This document shows, one piece after another, positions 1 through 5,467 of a stretch of 7,035 bases of DNA (the stretch's first letter is position 1; every line of letters begins with the position of its first letter). The notes under the pieces are model-generated. The model searched no databases and was not told the DNA's origin. It saw only the letters and a program-made list of their open reading frames with translations. The DNA lies in NCBI GenBank assembly GCA_023265495.1, contig JAHFTP010000038.1, positions 1 through 7,035 of the forward strand. The letters are read 5' to 3'. The position numbers and the translations under genes are program-made. This stretch comes from Chlamydiota bacterium. GTDB taxonomy: Bacteria > Chlamydiota > Chlamydiia > Chlamydiales > Rhabdochlamydiaceae.

Positions 1-115
1 ACGCTTAGCCCCGGACGTTGCCGTCAAGAGTCCAAGGACTCGGTTCTGGATGCTGGCCTCGCTTGTCCAGATGGGATTTTCACCCATTTAATCGGTACGC
101 CTTATCTTGGCGCAC
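1..115 (-). mobile_element. 5' end of a bacterial group II intron (partial, runs off left edge)
   Basis: Read on the minus strand from 115 downwards, the sequence starts with GTGCG, the conserved 5' end of group II introns. A short hairpin follows at once (GTGCGCC, a 7-base loop, GGCGTAC, with one G-U pair). Next comes the element GGGTGAAAATCCC, which matches the GGUGAAAGUCC-type motif of domain I in many bacterial introns. The rest (CCAGCATCC, a GAGTCC/GGACTC pairing, CGTCCGGGGCTAAGCGT near the edge) looks like structured RNA rather than coding sequence. The splice boundary would lie between 116 and 115. The remainder of the ribozyme and any reverse transcriptase gene would lie outside the window. 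The call rests on remembered motif patterns, not on a covariance-model match. A non-coding end of some other insertion element is the main alternative. Confidence 0.6.
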
Positions 116-141
116 CCCCTTTAGATCCCCCTTTGTGTTTT

Positions 142-300
142 TTAGATTCTTGCATGCACTTTCGCTTCCATCTGCGTCCAGAAAACAGCTTGAACCTCTC
201 TAGCCTTTGCACAGGAAGAAGGCACCGCATCAATCCCGTCTTTGTAACGTCTTGGACCAACAGCACGATCTATATCAGGATGGAAAGCCGACCCCCACAA
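142..300 (-). CDS. unrecognised short ORF, possibly a gene remnant
   Basis: This open stretch of about 52 codons ends in TAA 26 bases before the putative intron boundary. I do not recognise the product. It has a normal soluble-protein composition (for example HPDIDRAVGPRRYKDGIDAV, then a charged helix ending KVHARI). The segment is clearly GC-richer than the AT-rich DNA upstream. The frame stays open back to an ATG at 405, but the extra residues are low-complexity AT-driven sequence, so I prefer the TTG at 300, which has AAGGGG six bases upstream. A perfect TATAAT on the minus strand (318-313) lies almost against this start. If it is a promoter, transcripts would begin near 306 and lack the AAGGGG. 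The stretch could therefore be a truncated 3' end of an older gene, a small gene, or a non-coding RNA. Function unknown. Confidence 0.3.
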   Translation of the reverse strand: MWGSAFHPDIDRAVGPRRYKDGIDAVPSSCAKAREVQAVFWTQMEAKVHARI

Positions 301-318
301 AGCCAGCCCCTTATTATA

Positions 319-498
319 AATTAAAAAACTAGCACAATCTAATTTGTTATAATTATCAGTTTGCAATGATAAGTTAAATATAATATATACAATCAATAAC
401 AACACGAATGATAAAAAAAAATTTTATGTTTACAGGATGTGCTATTTATTTTTTTAATTACTACTATTATTTTTAATTTATAAACACTTAACATACTC
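319..498. other. AT-rich gene-free region
   Basis: These roughly 180 bases are very AT-rich with several A and T runs (for example 412-425 and 448-458). No convincing gene is visible on either strand. A small inverted repeat, TTATCA (353-358) and TGATAA (367-372), flanks an 8-base spacer containing TTGCAA. The region ends at the promoter of the small membrane protein gene. It could be the decayed remains of a gene or an AT-rich upstream activating region. I see nothing that decides between these. Confidence 0.4.
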
Positions 499-526
499 TT
501 TACAATAATCGAGTAGGCGATATAAT
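499..526 (+). promoter_or_regulatory. strong sigma70/sigma66-type promoter
   Basis: The -35 box TTTACA (499-504, five of six consensus bases) and a perfect -10 box TATAAT (521-526) are separated by 16 bases. Transcription should begin near 532-534, giving a leader of about 52 bases before the ATG at 585. The leader holds a small AGGG/CCCT hairpin (543-546 with 553-556). This is the best promoter in the window and points to strong, simple expression of the small gene downstream. Confidence 0.8.
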
Positions 527-584
527 GGACCTCACTCAAAAAAGGGGAAAGTCCCTGAGAATCATCATCCTAACGGAGGTTAAT

Positions 585-944
585 ATGGATATTCAAAACA
601 CAATGAACAACGCATGCCAAGGATTTGCTAAATTCACATCTCAAGCTGCTACCGCCACTGTTTCTACTGCTCAGTGGGTTGGAAGAAGTGTAATGGTAGT
701 AGGACAAACTATTGCTTCCTACGCACAAAAGGTAGCACAATTTGTAAAACCATACTTTGAAACAGCAGGAAGATTCGTTGTGCAAAATAAAGGATATTTT
801 ATTGTTGGAGCTCTGGGCCTAGTAGCAGGAGCCGTTGCCCACGTGCTTTTCCGCAATACAGTTTGTGCACAAAGCGCCACTTGCACAGCTACAGCAAGCA
901 GCGAAGTTCTTCCAGAACTTACTCAAACAACAGCAACAGTCTAA
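585..944 (+). CDS. small single-span membrane protein of unknown function
   Basis: The product has 119 residues and I do not recognise its family. The start at 585 is chosen because GGAGGT (575-580) lies four bases upstream. An in-frame ATG at 525 overlaps the -10 box and would lie outside the transcript. Residues about 12-69 are predicted helical and amphipathic, rich in Ala, Thr, Val and Gln. Residues about 70-89 form one hydrophobic span with small-residue spacing (GALGLVAGAVAH) that could pack against another helix. The tail (90-119) is short, polar and Thr/Ser/Ala-rich, with Cys94 and Cys100 close together. There is no clear N-terminal signal peptide. The gene has its own strong promoter, ribosome site and terminator, so it is monocistronic and probably well expressed. 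Its role is unknown; an envelope or inclusion-membrane location is possible but is inference. Confidence 0.8.
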   Translation: MDIQNTMNNACQGFAKFTSQAATATVSTAQWVGRSVMVVGQTIASYAQKVAQFVKPYFETAGRFVVQNKGYFIVGALGLVAGAVAHVLFRNTVCAQSATCTATASSEVLPELTQTTATV

Positions 945-968
945 TTCTATTTCATAGAGAAAGTCTGC

Positions 969-1008
969 AGTAAAGCAGAAGGTGTTACACCTTCTGCTTT
1001 ACTATTTT
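969..1008 (+). terminator. rho-independent terminator with 16-bp perfect stem
   Basis: The arms 969-984 and 988-1003 pair perfectly over 16 bp around a 3-base loop TTA (985-987). ATTTT (1004-1008) follows as a modest U-tract for the plus strand. It lies 24 bases after the stop of the small membrane protein gene. On the minus strand the stem is followed by GCAGACTTTCTC, a poor U-tract, so termination of the convergent transcript is less certain. The right arm also encodes the last codons of the minus-strand gene, and the loop is its stop codon. Confidence 0.85.
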
Positions 1009-3204
1009 GTGGAGAGTGATTTTTTTCCTTTCATTAAAGGAATACTTCCAAAACCAGGTTGGTTCCTTGATGGTCTCTTTATGGCAAATGAGGCGACCTT
1101 CTTTCTCCGTTACAGTCAATCGACATCCATCTTCAACGCGAAAGCAGTGATTTCCCCGTAAAGTCACATCATAAGCACAAAACTCCGCACATCCTTCAAG
1201 CACAATTGTGCAGGATTCTTTTCTTTGAAACGACCCTCTCCAAAAACTGCTCTCTTTTGTATAGTCCACGCCCTCATTGCAAATAGATACATGGCTCAGA
1301 TCACACTTACCTGACTGCTCTGCATACACGAGCTCGTCAAAGGCATTCCTGCTGCCCATAATATTCTCTGCTATAATGCGAAGACTGCCCGACACATCAA
1401 CATCTTTCATGGAAAGCTCTGCAATAGACAGCTCAAGTTCTGCTCCTTCATGAAGGATGCCTCTAGAGATTTTTTGTGCAATGATCGAGTAAAAGGGCCC
1501 CAAAGCGCTATGATAGGAACAAAGAAATGAGGGATAGTTGATCTCTTCCTCGCCTTTCCACTTAGGCATAGTAAAACCGCAATAGTTTTTGAGAAGATTT
1601 TTTGTATTTTGCCTCACATCTAAAAAACACCCCTCCGGAGTCTCTAGGAGAGAGGATCCCTCCTCATATTCTCTTTTAATCGTGGAAATGGTTTTTCTTC
1701 GCTCATTGTGGGTGATATAAGCGGGAAGAGAAGGAACTTCGTCTGAAGAGAACGAACTACAAGAAAAACAATCTGCAATATTTTGCATGGTAGATTCTAG
1801 CCTTGCAAGTTCTAAGCACTGCCACTGATCCTCACTATTTTTCACGAGCATTTTCTTTAAATTCACAAGCACACCGGGAAGTGAGCTTGCGTTTGCAGCT
1901 TCCTCAATAGCCTGAATATCGACAAAAAGAAGATTAGTATTGGAAGGGAATTTTGAATAAAAACCGCCATCAAAAACAGGCTCATCTTTGATGCGATATT
2001 TATGAAAATCGCAGTATTCAATATTCGTTAACGTGTAACTGTGCGCAGCTCCTTTTTTTTCTTTGACGAGTACATTGACCCCTTCTGCAGCCTTCACCTG
2101 CCTTGGGCAGGAACAAAAACCAAATTGCTTATTTTCCTTGAGCCCATATCCACAAAAAGCCACAAGGCCATAATCTTCGCCCGCAATCGGATTGTTGATT
2201 TGCCTCACTAGGGCCTTGCGAACACCTGCCGCTTGTAAAGAGCTAAAGATTCCTGCATCTTTAGCCAGTTTCCAAATGACACCATGCCCTCCGGGCTTGA
2301 GCACGAGCTGCTCTGGACCCGATAGCCCCCACTGCCCTTGCTTGTCCATGGTGGGCACAAGCGGCTGACAGAAAAAGAAAAATCTATTTTTTTTTCTATG
2401 AAACCATTGTTTTTCTTCGCATATGGAAAGGATTTGCTGATGGTTATCCTTTTCCTGAGACGTCATCATAGCAATAGGCACGGTAACCTGCTTGCCAAAG
2501 AGCTTATAATGCAAATACTCTTTGGCTTGCAGGTCCTCGATAAGCCGCTCCAGCAGCGTCATCCCACAAAACTCTAGCCTTGCTGCCGGCAGTGCCATTC
2601 CCGTCTGAGGATCTAAGAGGTTTAACCGATCCGCAGCTCCACCAACGGGATAAATTTCACAAAGAGATCCCATGGCCTCTAATCCTGCATATAACATCTC
2701 ATCGACGTCCTCCGAAGGGAGCGAAATATCCAAAGGATCAGGGGAGAGATACTCACAAGATGTCACATCAAAACGAAGCTCAGGACGACATAGGTGGCGT
2801 ATCATGTGGACATGATAACCTACAAGACCTCCCATTTCCTTATAAAAAGATTCTACCGGAAGCAATGTCTGCACAAGGCTCTTTTGCTTATTTGTCAGGG
2901 AGGCAAAAGAAAATTCGTCTTCACCAAAAAGTCGATCTGCCTGGCCAATAGCAAAGATAGACAAGACAATGAGCTGTTCTTCTAATGTAAGAGAAGAGGT
3001 GGATAAGGCGTCCTGCTCTATCCCTTCTTCCATACAGAGAACTGCTATTTTTTCTCTTGTGGTAGGAGAGCCAGCAAGTTTTTTTGCTAAGCGGCTAAGC
3101 ACATCGATGTCATCATTTAATAAAGCACAAGCTTCCGACACAAAAGATTCCAACTGCATATCTCCCTTACGCGTTTTGCAAAATATTGAAATCCACATTG
3201 CCAT
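985..3204 (-). CDS. UGP3-like UDP-glucose pyrophosphorylase family protein
   Basis: The product has 739 residues. The family transfers UMP from UTP to a sugar 1-phosphate, giving a UDP-sugar and pyrophosphate in the cytosol. Visible family motifs are PVGGAADRL (186-194, the glycine-rich nucleotide loop), MTSQEKDNH (247-255), QPLVP (280-284), KPGGHGVIWKL (303-313), FGFCSCPR (361-368) with EGVNVLV (374-380), IEYCDF (395-400) and SNTNLLFVDI (421-430). This set, including AADRL in place of the usual GTRLG and the KPGGHGVIWKL block, matches from memory the chloroplast enzyme UGP3 of Arabidopsis better than ordinary UGP or bacterial GalU. Residues 1-180 are an N-terminal helical extension. The C-terminus (about 586-702) alternates hydrophobic residues in a beta-solenoid-like way. 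GGAG (3208-3211) is 3 bases from the ATG at 3204 and 9 from the ATG at 3198, so the start may be 3198. The sugar substrate is inferred, not shown. Confidence 0.75.
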   Translation of the reverse strand: MAMWISIFCKTRKGDMQLESFVSEACALLNDDIDVLSRLAKKLAGSPTTREKIAVLCMEEGIEQDALSTSSLTLEEQLIVLSIFAIGQADRLFGEDEFSFASLTNKQKSLVQTLLPVESFYKEMGGLVGYHVHMIRHLCRPELRFDVTSCEYLSPDPLDISLPSEDVDEMLYAGLEAMGSLCEIYPVGGAADRLNLLDPQTGMALPAARLEFCGMTLLERLIEDLQAKEYLHYKLFGKQVTVPIAMMTSQEKDNHQQILSICEEKQWFHRKKNRFFFFCQPLVPTMDKQGQWGLSGPEQLVLKPGGHGVIWKLAKDAGIFSSLQAAGVRKALVRQINNPIAGEDYGLVAFCGYGLKENKQFGFCSCPRQVKAAEGVNVLVKEKKGAAHSYTLTNIEYCDFHKYRIKDEPVFDGGFYSKFPSNTNLLFVDIQAIEEAANASSLPGVLVNLKKMLVKNSEDQWQCLELARLESTMQNIADCFSCSSFSSDEVPSLPAYITHNERRKTISTIKREYEEGSSLLETPEGCFLDVRQNTKNLLKNYCGFTMPKWKGEEEINYPSFLCSYHSALGPFYSIIAQKISRGILHEGAELELSIAELSMKDVDVSGSLRIIAENIMGSRNAFDELVYAEQSGKCDLSHVSICNEGVDYTKESSFWRGSFQRKESCTIVLEGCAEFCAYDVTLRGNHCFRVEDGCRLTVTEKEGRLICHKETIKEPTWFWKYSFNERKKITLHKIVKQKV

Positions 3205-3386
3205 GGGCTCCGTCTAAAACGCAAGAAAATCCAACTCATAGACTTGAAGAGGAAAAATCGGGTGGGCATTCGCAAGAAAAAAGAAAAAAAGGAGAAAACC
3301 CTAACAAGCACACAGTAAAAATCTTAAGAAAAATTTCTCTAGACAAATCCAAGAGAAATATGGGGAAGACAACGATTTTTTTTGAC

Positions 3387-3392
3387 TATAAT
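3387..3392 (+). promoter_or_regulatory. candidate -10 box upstream of the SWIB gene
   Basis: A perfect TATAAT sits in the 312-base gap between the divergent UGP3-like and SWIB genes. The only -35-like word at a usable distance is AAGACA (3366-3371, 15-base spacer), which is weak. TTGACT (3382-3387) abuts the TATAAT and could instead pair with TACAAA (3406-3411) at 18 bases. Either way the SWIB transcript would have a leader of about 100-120 bases. The rest of the gap (3205-3360) is purine-rich on the plus strand, with no promoter that I can defend for the minus-strand gene. Confidence 0.3.
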
Positions 3393-3417
3393 ATCTCGAG
3401 ACAGCTACAAATTGTCA

Positions 3418-3445
3418 TTCGAGGTAAAGAAATTGCATCCTCGAA
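3418..3445. repeat. 7-bp inverted repeat in the SWIB leader
   Basis: TTCGAGG (3418-3424) and CCTCGAA (3439-3445) are perfect complements separated by 14 bases. They lie 72 bases or more before the SWIB start codon and downstream of the candidate promoter. The element could be a hairpin in the leader RNA or a protein-binding site. No U-tract follows, so it is not a terminator. Its significance is uncertain. Confidence 0.3.
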
Positions 3446-3516
3446 AGTCTATCCCAATAACATTGGTGTAAAGGTGTGGATAGGCCTTTATTGAGAACCA
3501 TATAAGGAGTAACCAA

Positions 3517-3774
3517 ATGGCAAAAAAACAAGCACAATCTAAATTCATGCAACCGATGAAAGTAAGCGAGGACCTAGCTGCTGTCGTTGGAAAAGGGCCT
3601 CTGCCTCGTACAGAAGTGACAAAAAAACTATGGGCCTACATTAAGTCTCATAAGTGCCAAGACACAAAAAACAAGCGTTTCATTAATCCAGATGAAAAAC
3701 TATCTAAAGTGCTCGGAAAAAAATCCATTAACATGTTTGAAATGACAAAACTTGTCAGCAAACACCTATCCTAA
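3517..3774 (+). CDS. free-standing SWIB-domain protein
   Basis: This 85-residue basic protein is almost entirely one SWIB (SWI/SNF BAF60b/MDM2-type) domain. The domain begins near FMQPMKVSEDLAAVVG (10-25) and continues through LPRTEVTKKLWAYIKSH (29-45). It includes the typical INPDEKLSKVLG segment (56-67) and ends in MFEMTKLVSKHLS. The N-terminus is short and lysine-rich. AAGGAG (3504-3509) is seven bases before the ATG, a textbook ribosome site. SWIB domains are mainly eukaryotic chromatin-remodelling domains; in bacteria they are characteristic of Chlamydiae, both as small proteins and fused to DNA topoisomerase I. A role in DNA binding or nucleoid condensation is generally proposed but unproven. 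ispD lies downstream, which agrees with chlamydial gene order. Confidence 0.93.
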   Translation: MAKKQAQSKFMQPMKVSEDLAAVVGKGPLPRTEVTKKLWAYIKSHKCQDTKNKRFINPDEKLSKVLGKKSINMFEMTKLVSKHLS

Positions 3775-3787
3775 TTGATCTATTTTT

Positions 3788-3822
3788 GCCCTAGCAGAAT
3801 AGAGTTTCTATTCTGCTAGAGC
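3788..3822 (+). terminator. strong hairpin without U-tract between SWIB and ispD
   Basis: CTAGCAGAATAGA (3791-3803) pairs perfectly with 3807-3819 over 13 bp around the loop GTT. A mismatch and two further pairs (3788-3789 with 3821-3822) extend it. AGCTTACATG follows, so there is no U-tract on the plus strand; on the minus strand the sequence after the stem is GGCAAAAATAG, also without one. It lies 13 bases after the SWIB stop and 22 before the ispD start. It may act as a partial terminator, or it may stabilise the 3' end of the SWIB RNA while allowing read-through into ispD. Confidence 0.5.
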
Positions 3823-3844
3823 TTACATGCACAACTAAATTTTT

Positions 3845-4621
3845 ATGACCTCTCTTGACAGCGCCAACATCTCCGTGATCCTACTTGCCGGAGGGAAAGG
3901 CGTGCGCTTTTCTAGCGTCGCCCCTAAACAGTTTCTTCTTCTCAATGGCAAACCGATTGCCAGACACAGTTTTGATCTGTTTATATCTTGTCCTTTTATC
4001 AAACAAATTGTCGTAGTCTGTGAAGAAGCTTTTGCTTTTGTATTCTCAGACGACTCAAAAAAAGTAGCCTTTGCAACGCCAGGAAAGGAAAGACAAGACT
4101 CTGTCTATAACGGCATGCAAAAAATAGACCCCCATTGCGATCTCATATGTATCCATGACAGTGCAAGGCCCCTTTTAGAAAAAAAGGATCTGATCCATGT
4201 CCTAGAAGAAGGGCGTAAATATGGAGCCGCCGTCCTCGGTGTCAGAGCCAAAAACACCATTAAAGAAGTAACCGCAAATGGTTTTGTCAAAAAAACATTA
4301 GAAAGAGCGCTGCTGTGGGAGGTGCAAACTCCTCAGATCATGATGCTTGATCTATTAAAAAAAGGTTTTGCTAAAGCTAAAGAACAAAATCTGACTGTCA
4401 CAGATGACGTTTCCTTGGTAGAATGTCTCGGTCATAGAGTAAAGCTAGTGGAAGGATCTTACGAGAACGAGAAAATCACCACAGAACAAGATTTATCTCT
4501 AGCAGAAAGCATTTTGAGGAAACGACCTTGTACAAATACAAAACACTCATCGCCTACGACGGCACACCCTTTGGAGGATGGCAAGTGCAATCAAATGCCC
4601 CCTCCATCCAAGACCTCATAG
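3845..4621 (+). CDS. ispD: 2-C-methyl-D-erythritol 4-phosphate cytidylyltransferase
   Basis: This enzyme joins CTP and MEP to form CDP-ME in the non-mevalonate isoprenoid pathway. Its signatures are all present: LAGGKGVRF (14-22) and APKQ (26-29) for CTP binding, GKERQDSV (80-87), HDSARPL (104-110), NTIK (137-140), TPQ (162-164), TDD (186-188) and ENEKITTEQDL (207-217). The expected active-site residues Arg21, Lys28, Asp105, Thr138, Arg154 and Lys210 are visible. The conserved domain ends near residue 227. The remaining 31 residues are Pro/Thr/Ser-rich and arise from reading the start of truA in another frame, so they are probably a non-conserved tail. No ribosome site precedes the ATG and no promoter fits in the short gap, so ispD is probably translated from a transcript entering from the SWIB gene. 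Confidence 0.95.
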   Translation: MTSLDSANISVILLAGGKGVRFSSVAPKQFLLLNGKPIARHSFDLFISCPFIKQIVVVCEEAFAFVFSDDSKKVAFATPGKERQDSVYNGMQKIDPHCDLICIHDSARPLLEKKDLIHVLEEGRKYGAAVLGVRAKNTIKEVTANGFVKKTLERALLWEVQTPQIMMLDLLKKGFAKAKEQNLTVTDDVSLVECLGHRVKLVEGSYENEKITTEQDLSLAESILRKRPCTNTKHSSPTTAHPLEDGKCNQMPPPSKTS

Positions 4622-5298
4622 AGAAAGCGCTTACCACCGCATTAAGGCAAAAGATCGCCTTAGTAGGCTCCGGCAGAACAGATGCCGGCGTCCATGCAAG
4701 GGGGCAAGTAGCTCATTTCGTCTCCCCTGCCGAGGTAGATAGTCATAAACTCCTCGCCTCGTTAAATGGGCTCCTTCCTACAGAAATTCGGATCCTTTCC
4801 ATCGACCCGGTAGATGCACAGTTTCATGCGAGGTATAGTGCTGCAAGCAAAATCTATCATTATTACGTACACCTATCCCCCATCACAGACCCCTTTCGCA
4901 GGCACTACAGCTACCACGTCAGATGGCCTATCGACATCTCCCTCATGAGACAAGCAGCCAAAGAGTGCATAGGCACTCACGACTTCTCCTCCTTTAGCCA
5001 TGAAGCTCATAAAGGCGCTGCCGCAAAAAACCCCGTAAGAACCCTCCATCGGTTAGACATCAGCGAATCCAATGGCCTACTTTGCTTAGAATTTGAAGGA
5101 GAAGGGTTCCTCTACAAAATGGTTAGAAATATTGTCGGAACGCTACTAGACGTAGGCTCGGGGAAGATTTCAGTAGAAAGCATGAAAGCGATCTTTGCAG
5201 CCAAAGATCGATCAAAAGCCGGACAGACAGCTCCCGCCCACGGACTATTCTTAATGCAAGTGCATTATCCTTCCTTGAGGTCCACGAACAAAATTTAA
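4528..5298 (+). CDS. truA: tRNA pseudouridine(38-40) synthase TruA
   Basis: TruA converts uridines 38-40 of the tRNA anticodon arm to pseudouridine. The 256-residue product has the family length. It starts with the usual beta strand (YKTLIAYDGTPFGGWQ, 4-19). The catalytic motif is GSGRTDAGVHA (47-57) with Asp52 as the nucleophile. ARYSAASKIYHYYV (101-114), DFSSF (152-156), FLYKMVRNIVGTLLDVG (194-210) and APAHGLFL (235-242) are all typical. The start is TTG at 4528, chosen because TGAGGA (4515-4520) is seven bases upstream and the residues from there on match the family N-terminus. The gene overlaps the ispD frame by 94 bases in a different phase, which suggests coupled expression. No strong terminator follows. 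The spacer before the convergent HAD gene holds only a weak 9-bp inverted repeat. Confidence 0.96.
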   Translation: MYKYKTLIAYDGTPFGGWQVQSNAPSIQDLIEKALTTALRQKIALVGSGRTDAGVHARGQVAHFVSPAEVDSHKLLASLNGLLPTEIRILSIDPVDAQFHARYSAASKIYHYYVHLSPITDPFRRHYSYHVRWPIDISLMRQAAKECIGTHDFSSFSHEAHKGAAAKNPVRTLHRLDISESNGLLCLEFEGEGFLYKMVRNIVGTLLDVGSGKISVESMKAIFAAKDRSKAGQTAPAHGLFLMQVHYPSLRSTNKI

Positions 5299-5314
5299 CA
5301 CATTGCAAATGAAT

Positions 5315-5378
5315 ACGATAACACGGTTTCTGCACAGTAACATCCCATATGTTATCGTGCAAATAATAGAGTTATCGT
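5315..5378. repeat. three copies of GTTATCGT between truA and the HAD gene
   Basis: The 8-bp word GTTATCGT occurs at 5351-5358 and 5371-5378 in the same orientation, exactly 20 bases (two helical turns) apart. It also occurs inverted at 5315-5322. The inverted and middle copies extend to a 9-bp perfect inverted repeat (ACGATAACA 5315-5323, TGTTATCGT 5350-5358). No U-tract follows, so this is not a classical terminator. It may be a protein-binding cluster or a weak 3'-end hairpin for truA. The rest of the 169-base spacer shows nothing else convincing. Confidence 0.45.
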
Positions 5379-5467
5379 TTGGATATACCTTTATGGAAAA
5401 TGTGATACAATCCCTCAAACGCTATTTTTACGAAGCACTGAAAGTAAGAAACCAGCACGGAGACTTC

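Noticed and set aside
18..324. Plus-strand ORFs across the left end
   Set aside because: They read antisense through the structured intron-like RNA and the opposite-strand ORF, with no ribosome site or domain.
525..584. ATG at 525 as start of the small membrane protein
   Set aside because: It overlaps the -10 box, so it would not be in the transcript; GGAGGT points to 585.
2338..3217. Several plus-strand ORFs within the UGP3-like gene
   Set aside because: They are antisense shadows of a clearly coding minus-strand frame with conserved motifs.
3387..3417. Minus-strand promoter for the UGP3-like gene (ATGACA with GATATT)
   Set aside because: The -10 match is weak and the leader would be near 190 bases. 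Not strong enough to annotate.
3360..3494. 44-codon ORF upstream of the SWIB gene
   Set aside because: The ribosome site is poor, and it overlaps the candidate promoter and the inverted repeat. There is no recognisable domain.
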